From an uncultured Eubacterium sp. (GTDB taxonomy: Bacteria > Bacillota > Clostridia > Oscillospirales > Acutalibacteraceae): a stretch of 10,934 nucleotides of DNA. The stretch spans positions 1 through 10,934 of the forward strand of contig CAJOER010000086.1 in NCBI GenBank assembly GCA_905233805.1, in the 5' to 3' direction. Both the position numbers and the translations under genes were made by a program. This document shows, one piece after another, positions 6,246 through 10,934 of this stretch (its first letter is position 1; each line of letters opens with the position of its first letter). Under the pieces are notes generated by a model. The model saw only the letters and a program-made list of their open reading frames with translations. It had not been told where the DNA came from and ran no database searches.

Positions 6246-8151
6246 CGGCGTTGCAATTCAAGCGCGATTCAATGACAAATGCTGGATGCTGGTTACGGTT
6301 GACGGCGTTAAGGAAATCCTCTTTATCGCCGAGCTTGAACCCCTCGGTATGAGGGTTTACGACGTCAGGTCAAGCAAGCACCCCTCCAAGGCAAAATCAA
6401 GCATAAAGATTGACGATACAAGAATTGAAAATCAGAAATATATTGTAACCGTAAACAAAACGGGCAACATTTCTTCCATAATTGACAAGGAAGACGGCGA
6501 AAGGGAACTTCTCAGTAAGCCGATTGTACTCGGACTGTTCAAATATACCGGCTCTAAGGAATGGCCAGCGTGGGAAATGAATTATGAAGAGGCGAACAAA
6601 GAGCCGGACAGAGTTCCCGAACTTGTTTCGTTTAAAGTAGTTGAAAGAGGTCCTGCACGCGCCTGCTTTGAGGTTATTCAGAAGGATAAAAAAAGCCGGT
6701 TCAAGTCGTATATCTGCTTAACCGAGGGCTGCGAGTACGTAGAGATTTATAACGAGATTGAGTGGCAGAGCATGAGAACTCTTGCCAAAAACAGATTCTC
6801 ATTTACTGCCGAAAACGAAAAGGCAAGTTATGACCTTGGACTCGGTGTAATTGAAAGAGAGAATATGAACGAAAAGCTCTTTGAGGTTCCCGCGCAGAAG
6901 TGGGCGGATATAACCGACAAGAGCGGCGAATACGGCGTGTCGGTACTCAGCGAGTGCAAGCACGGCTGGGATAAGTTTGACGACAGCACACTCCGTCTTA
7001 CCGTTCTTCACACCCCGAAAAAGAATTACAGAATCGACTCAATGCAGTCGCTTATGGATTTGGGACTCAACCTTTATTCATATGCCGTTTATTCCCATAA
7101 GGGAAGCGGACTATCGGGCACTCAGCTTCAGGCGAAGCTCTTTACATATCCGCTTACCGCAGTAACCCTTAAAAAGCATAAGGGCATTCTCGGCAGCAAT
7201 TATTCCTTCGGCAGCGTCAGCACAAACGACGTTATTGTGCGCTGCATAAAGAAAAAGCACCACTCCGATACAGACGAGTTTGTAGTGCGCTTTAACGAGG
7301 GCGCGGGCAAAGATGTAAAGGGATTCACCTTTACGCTTGGTGAAGGCATCGAAAGCGCTTATGAAGTATGGGCGAGCGAAGAATATATGGGCGAAGCCGT
7401 TGTTGAGGACGGAAAAATAGTTTGCGACATCACCCCTTATGGAGTAAAGTCTTTCGCCTTTACACTTAAAAAGAGCGAAACTAAGGCGAGAAAGTCCGTA
7501 ACAACTCCGCAGAAACTTGAATATAACTGCGATATCAATTATATCCCCGAAAGCTTAAAACGTGACGAGATTACCGTAGCCGGAATTAAGTTTAAAATCG
7601 GCGACGGCGAGATGACCGCCGACGGACAGACGCTTGAAGTCAAAGAGGGAAAGAGGCTTGCTCTGCTATGCACGAATTACGGCAGCAACTATTTTGTAAA
7701 CAATGCATATGAGGCGTATGCCCGCTGGGATTTATATGACTTCGGCGAAACTGCATATATTAAAAAGGGCAGGCTCGGATACGAATTTACCCACTGTCTT
7801 GATTTCAAGGGTGACGTTCAGTATGCGAAGGGACTGTATTTCTGGATAAAGATACTTGATAAGACGACCGTTCTTCCCGAGGACAGCGATATAGTTATTA
7901 TCGCCGCAACCGAGATTGAAAAGACGAAATCACGTCTTGTTACTCCGCTTATTGATGAGATTGAAAACAACAGAGAATTTACCTTTAAGAAGAGCTTTAA
8001 GGAAAAACTTTGGTATTTCAACTCGAAGCTTATCTGGAATCTTAACGACAGGGATAATTTCTTAAGTCATAATAATAACGGTAAAAACGGTAAGAGAATT
8101 GAACAGACCGGTAACCGTTTCAGCACTAAAAAGATAGAGATTAACGAATAA
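6235..8151 (+). CDS. GH38 alpha-mannosidase, C-terminal beta-domain part
   Basis: About 638 residues in the +1 frame relative to the catalytic piece. The frame overlaps the upstream stop by a few bases and has no ribosome binding site, so ATG 6235 is not a likely real start. Sequence from about VTVDGVKEILFIAELEPLGMRVY reads as the usual GH38 linker into the C-terminal beta-sandwich. Later stretches such as IDKEDGERELL, ARACFEVIQKD and YVEIYNEIEW fit the GH38 C-terminal domain. The tail (residues about 430-638) is an extra strand-rich domain ending in a basic stretch. Joined with the N-terminal piece the enzyme would be about 1040 residues, a normal size. The junction lacks part of the expected linker, suggesting a small deletion and not merely one lost base. 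Expression as a free domain would give no catalysis. Confidence 0.75.
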   Translation: MKPDGVAIQARFNDKCWMLVTVDGVKEILFIAELEPLGMRVYDVRSSKHPSKAKSSIKIDDTRIENQKYIVTVNKTGNISSIIDKEDGERELLSKPIVLGLFKYTGSKEWPAWEMNYEEANKEPDRVPELVSFKVVERGPARACFEVIQKDKKSRFKSYICLTEGCEYVEIYNEIEWQSMRTLAKNRFSFTAENEKASYDLGLGVIERENMNEKLFEVPAQKWADITDKSGEYGVSVLSECKHGWDKFDDSTLRLTVLHTPKKNYRIDSMQSLMDLGLNLYSYAVYSHKGSGLSGTQLQAKLFTYPLTAVTLKKHKGILGSNYSFGSVSTNDVIVRCIKKKHHSDTDEFVVRFNEGAGKDVKGFTFTLGEGIESAYEVWASEEYMGEAVVEDGKIVCDITPYGVKSFAFTLKKSETKARKSVTTPQKLEYNCDINYIPESLKRDEITVAGIKFKIGDGEMTADGQTLEVKEGKRLALLCTNYGSNYFVNNAYEAYARWDLYDFGETAYIKKGRLGYEFTHCLDFKGDVQYAKGLYFWIKILDKTTVLPEDSDIVIIAATEIEKTKSRLVTPLIDEIENNREFTFKKSFKEKLWYFNSKLIWNLNDRDNFLSHNNNGKNGKRIEQTGNRFSTKKIEINE

Positions 8152-8168
8152 AGAAAGACGGGCTTAAA

Positions 8169-9542
8169 ATGAAATTAAGGCTTGATGAAAACTGGACTAC
8201 GAATAATAACGGGTACCCGCTTTTTGACGAGAACGTTGAAAAGTATCTCGGCGTGCTCCCGACCCCTGCTCAGGCGGAAAAGGCGGATAAACCCTTTTAC
8301 TGCTTTATTCATTACGGTATGAATACCGCAACGGGCAGAGAGTGGGGAAACGCCGCCGAAAAGGTTGACGATTTCGACGTAAAAAAGTTCAAGCCCAAGC
8401 AGTGGATTAAGGCGATTAAAGCCTCGGGCGCGACGGGAGTAATCCTGACTGCAAAGCACCATGACGGCTTTTGTATGTGGGCGACGGGAACGACCGATTT
8501 TAACGTTATGAATTCCGCGCTTAATCAGGACGTAGTCTGGGCGGTAAAAGAGGCGTGCGAAAACGAGAATATGGATTTCGGCATATATCTCTCACCCTGG
8601 GATATGCATGAAAAAACCTATGCAACAGAGCAGTATAACGACTTTTTCTGCCGCCAGCTGACCGAGCTTCTTACGAAATACGGCGATATTTTCGAGGTCT
8701 GGTTCGACGGCGCAAAGGGCGCCGACGCAAAGGCGTTTCACTACGACTGGGAGCGTTATTACAAGCTTGTGAAAACGCTTCAGCCGAATACAAATATTGC
8801 AATCTGCGGCCCCGATATCCGCTGGGTCGGCAACGAGCAGGGCAAGGCGCGCAGGAGCGAATACTGCGTGGTTCCCGAATACCTTACCGTTGCCGAAACC
8901 GTTGAAAAGAACTCTCAGAGCGCCGAGGATAAAAGCGTTGGCGCTATGCCGAAATCCTCCGACGAGGACTTGGGTTCAAGGGAGCTTCTCTCAAAGCACG
9001 AATATCTTAAATGGTATCCCGCTGAGGTTGACGTTTCAATTCGCAAGGGCTGGTTTTACCCCGGTCACGGCCAGGTAAAAAGCGTAAAAAAGCTGTTTAA
9101 TATCTATCTCAATTCCGTCGGCAATAACAGCTTCCTTCTTCTCAACGTTCCGCCGAGCAAAAGAGGCGTAATCGTCCGTAAAGATAAGCTTCGCCTCAAA
9201 AAACTCGGGGAGAGGATTAATTCGATTTATGCAAACCCCGTCCTCTCTCAGAATTTCGACGAACTGAAAAAAGAAACCGACGGTTATGTTGAGTTTAATT
9301 TCGACTCCGAAAAAGCGCTGAAATACGCGATTTTACGCGAGGATATAACCAAGGGACAGAGAATCGAGAAGTTCGATTTATACCTTATGAAGAACACCGA
9401 AAAATACAAAAGAGCGTATTCGGGAACCGTTGTCGGAATGAGAAAAATAATTCCCGTTAAGGGCAAGTACGTGGCGGCTCTTCTTGTCGTAAGGCGGTCG
9501 AGGGGAACGCCCTGCTTTAAAGAGATAGGATTTTATGAATAA
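8169..9542 (+). CDS. GH29 alpha-L-fucosidase
   Basis: This 457-residue retaining fucosidase removes terminal alpha-L-fucose from glycans. GH29 features appear in order: FIHYGMNTATGREWG (46-60), LTAKHHDGFCMW (93-104), YLSPWDMH (140-147), EVWFDGAKG with D180 as catalytic nucleophile, CGPDIRWVGNE (213-223), WYPAEVDVSIRKGWFY (282-297) and GNNSFLLLNVPPSKRG (318-333), then a C-terminal beta domain. CGPDxRWVGNE and PAExDVSIRxGWF resemble the subfamily B type, which prefers alpha-1,3/1,4-fucose on branched Lewis-type structures; that specificity is inferred. No signal peptide. It begins 17 bases after the GH38 reading frame with no promoter or terminator between, so it is the second operon gene. The ribosome binding site is weak (GACGGG). 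Intact and of normal length. Confidence 0.93.
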   Translation: MKLRLDENWTTNNNGYPLFDENVEKYLGVLPTPAQAEKADKPFYCFIHYGMNTATGREWGNAAEKVDDFDVKKFKPKQWIKAIKASGATGVILTAKHHDGFCMWATGTTDFNVMNSALNQDVVWAVKEACENENMDFGIYLSPWDMHEKTYATEQYNDFFCRQLTELLTKYGDIFEVWFDGAKGADAKAFHYDWERYYKLVKTLQPNTNIAICGPDIRWVGNEQGKARRSEYCVVPEYLTVAETVEKNSQSAEDKSVGAMPKSSDEDLGSRELLSKHEYLKWYPAEVDVSIRKGWFYPGHGQVKSVKKLFNIYLNSVGNNSFLLLNVPPSKRGVIVRKDKLRLKKLGERINSIYANPVLSQNFDELKKETDGYVEFNFDSEKALKYAILREDITKGQRIEKFDLYLMKNTEKYKRAYSGTVVGMRKIIPVKGKYVAALLVVRRSRGTPCFKEIGFYE

Positions 9543-9547
9543 TACTC

Positions 9548-9576
9548 TTGAAATTTATTATTCTTAATGATATATT
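9548..9576 (+). promoter_or_regulatory. Promoter of the TrkA-like gene, extended -10
   Basis: TTGAAA (9548-9553), a 17-base spacer and TATATT (9571-9576), preceded by TG (9568-9569). The predicted start is near 9583, followed by AGGAG (9601-9605) and ATG 9611. No hairpin terminator is seen between the GH29 stop and this promoter, so some read-through from the glycosidase operon is possible. Confidence 0.6.
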
Positions 9577-9610
9577 AACAAGTAGTATATATTTTTATTG
9601 AGGAGTAAAT

Positions 9611-10934
9611 ATGTTTGGTCAGAAGAAGAACACCAAAGGATTAAATATTATTATCGTCGGCTGCGGAAGAGTCGGCGCAACCCTCGTTGAACAGCTTACC
9701 GAGGAAGGCCACGATATTACAATTATCGATAAGGACGCAAAGCGCGTAAACGAACTCTGCGACTTATACGATATTATGGGCGTTGTCGGCAACGGTGCTT
9801 CCTTCGGCGTACAGATTGACGCGGGCATCAAGGATTCAAACCTCATTATTGCGGTAACCGAATCCGACGAGCTTAATCTTCTCTGCTGCACGGTTGCAAA
9901 AAGAGTAGGTGACTTCGCTGCTATCGCAAGAGTACGCGACCCCGATTATTCGGTTGAAATAGGCTATCTTCGCGAAAAACTCGGCCTTGCAATGATTATT
10001 AACCCCGAGCTTGAAGCGTCAAGAGAAATGTCGCGTATTTTATGTCTTCCGACCGCGCTTGAGGTTGATACTTTCGCGCACGGTCAGGCCGATAATTTGT
10101 TAAGCTCTGTAATTTTGGCCAGCGGCTTTGAAAACGTGCCGGTATTAATCTTTCCGGCGATGAATGCAAACATGCTTGATAACGCAGCGACGCAGGAGAA
10201 TATAGAAATATTACGTGAGCGCAACGCGTATATTATTGAGCCTGAAGCAGGATTTTTAGCTTGCGGCGCTGAAGGCAAAGGCCGGATGCCCGAGCCTGAT
10301 GAAATTTTTGAGGAAGTCATGCGTGCTGCAGTAGAAGATCACGATTTATTGGGCTGCAATGTCTTAGTGACGGCTGGGCCGACGCGCGAATTTTTAGATC
10401 CGGCACGATTTATTTCTAATCCAAGCTCGGGCAAGATGGGAATTGCTGTTGCCAGAACGGCATGGAGACGCGGCGCTAATGTGAAATTAATTTTAGGGCC
10501 GGTCACGCCGCCGCAGGGCGATTACTCGTTATACGGCTTTGAAGTAATTAAAGTCAGCTCGGCTCAGGAGATGCTAAAGGCCGTGATAGAGAATTTGGAC
10601 TGGGCAAAATTTATAATTAAGGCTGCTGCTGTAGGCGATTATAAGGCTAAAGAATTTCAGGAGCATAAGATTAAGCGTGAGAAGCAGGATGATATTGTAA
10701 TCGAGCTTGCAAAAAATCCTGACATAGCAGCAGAAGTCGGAATTAGAAAGCTAAGTTCGCAGATTTTAGTAGGTTTCGCAGCTGAAACAGATGATTTAAT
10801 TAATAACGCTAAATTAAAGCTTGAGCGCAAAAATCTTGATTATATTATGGCGAATGATATTTTGGCTGAGCAGGGCGGCTTTGAGTCGGACTTGAATAAT
10901 ATAAAATTAATTTCGCGCAGCTATGACGAGATAA
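9611..10934 (+). CDS. Hybrid frame: TrkA NAD-binding domain joined to CoaBC C-terminal part, runs off the window
   Basis: Residues 1 to about 157 are a TrkA/RCK domain of a potassium-uptake regulator: GCGRVG (17-22) and D40 bind the dinucleotide, followed by GNGAS (60-64), VTESDELNLL and ARVRDPDY. The last TrkA-like words are ALEVDTFAHG. From about residue 159 (QADNLLSS) the frame is CoaBC (Dfp), which makes 4'-phosphopantetheine: PAMN with N185, FLACG with C218 (decarboxylase residues), then the synthetase domain with SNPSSGKMG (N270), HKIKRE (352-357), KNPDIAAEVG and ANDIL. Missing are the TrkA C-terminal domain and about 110 residues of the CoaC flavin domain, including its catalytic histidine region. 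Neither half would work alone as built. AGGAG before ATG 9611 supports the start. Codon use changes at the join. Most likely a chimeric join; TrkA and CoaBC identities themselves are secure. Confidence 0.8.
   Translation, partial: MFGQKKNTKGLNIIIVGCGRVGATLVEQLTEEGHDITIIDKDAKRVNELCDLYDIMGVVGNGASFGVQIDAGIKDSNLIIAVTESDELNLLCCTVAKRVGDFAAIARVRDPDYSVEIGYLREKLGLAMIINPELEASREMSRILCLPTALEVDTFAHGQADNLLSSVILASGFENVPVLIFPAMNANMLDNAATQENIEILRERNAYIIEPEAGFLACGAEGKGRMPEPDEIFEEVMRAAVEDHDLLGCNVLVTAGPTREFLDPARFISNPSSGKMGIAVARTAWRRGANVKLILGPVTPPQGDYSLYGFEVIKVSSAQEMLKAVIENLDWAKFIIKAAAVGDYKAKEFQEHKIKREKQDDIVIELAKNPDIAAEVGIRKLSSQILVGFAAETDDLINNAKLKLERKNLDYIMANDILAEQGGFESDLNNIKLISRSYDEI
10072..10093. other. Junction between TrkA-like and CoaBC-like sequence
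   Basis: Both families have a compatible word here: TrkA proteins have D-x-F-A-x-G-x-x-E-L and CoaBC proteins have A-x-G-x-A-D-N-L-L. The shared stretch around CACGGTCAGGCCGAT (10079-10093) could be a short identical sequence on which two molecules or two assembly paths were joined. Leucine codons upstream in this frame are CTT/CTC in 13 of 16 cases; downstream they are TTA/TTG in 20 of 26. Confidence 0.7.

Noticed and set aside
6235..6260. Programmed frameshift in the GH38 gene
   Set aside because: No slippery sequence followed by a strong stem is visible, and linker residues seem to be missing, which slipping would not explain.
9611..10934. A new TrkA-CoaBC fusion enzyme as the undescribed system of this window
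   Set aside because: Both domains are truncated, codon use changes at the join, and the join lies in a short shared word; artefact or recombination is simpler. Kept as a finding to check, not as a system.

Overview
The window looks like part of a gut-type clostridial genome (Bacillota, probably near Oscillospiraceae/Ruminococcaceae). This is an inference from four things: moderate GC content, strong Shine-Dalgarno sites, sigma-A-like promoters with 17-bp spacers, and gene content (class II galT, GH38 and GH29 glycosidases, TrkA). Seven gene units are mostly well formed. Four places look broken or joined.

Layout. Bases 1-450 hold the remains of two small genes: a minus-strand ribbon-helix-helix-like protein and a plus-strand protein C-terminus. 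Both lack a start, and they meet at about 290. A 13-bp hairpin (448-476) then ends a minus-strand pair, galT followed by a PHP-family phosphatase, coupled by a 1-base TAATG overlap. From the galT upstream region two promoters diverge and share one palindromic -35 hexamer. The rightward promoter drives a LOG-family nucleotide hydrolase gene and then a lipoprotein-like gene whose signal peptide is out of frame. After a strong terminator comes a monocistronic YhhN/TMEM86-type membrane protein with its own promoter and terminator. Next is a two-gene glycosidase operon: a GH38 alpha-mannosidase (split by a frame break at about 6240) and an intact GH29 alpha-L-fucosidase. Neither has a signal peptide, so they probably trim imported host or diet glycans in the cytoplasm.

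The window ends in one open frame that starts as a TrkA NAD-binding protein and changes at about 10080-10093 into the C-terminal two thirds of CoaBC (Dfp). Leucine codon choice changes at the same place (CTT/CTC before, TTA/TTG after). I read this as a chimeric join between two genomes, or a recent recombination, rather than as a working new fusion enzyme. I saw no CRISPR array, tRNA, rRNA, transposase or defence system.

The metabolic theme is sugar handling: mannose and fucose release by GH38/GH29 and galactose entry by GalT. The LOG, YhhN and TrkA genes are housekeeping neighbours. The most biologically plausible unusual item is the back-to-back galT/LOG promoter pair sharing a -35. The most striking item is the TrkA/CoaBC hybrid, which needs read-level checking before it is treated as biology.
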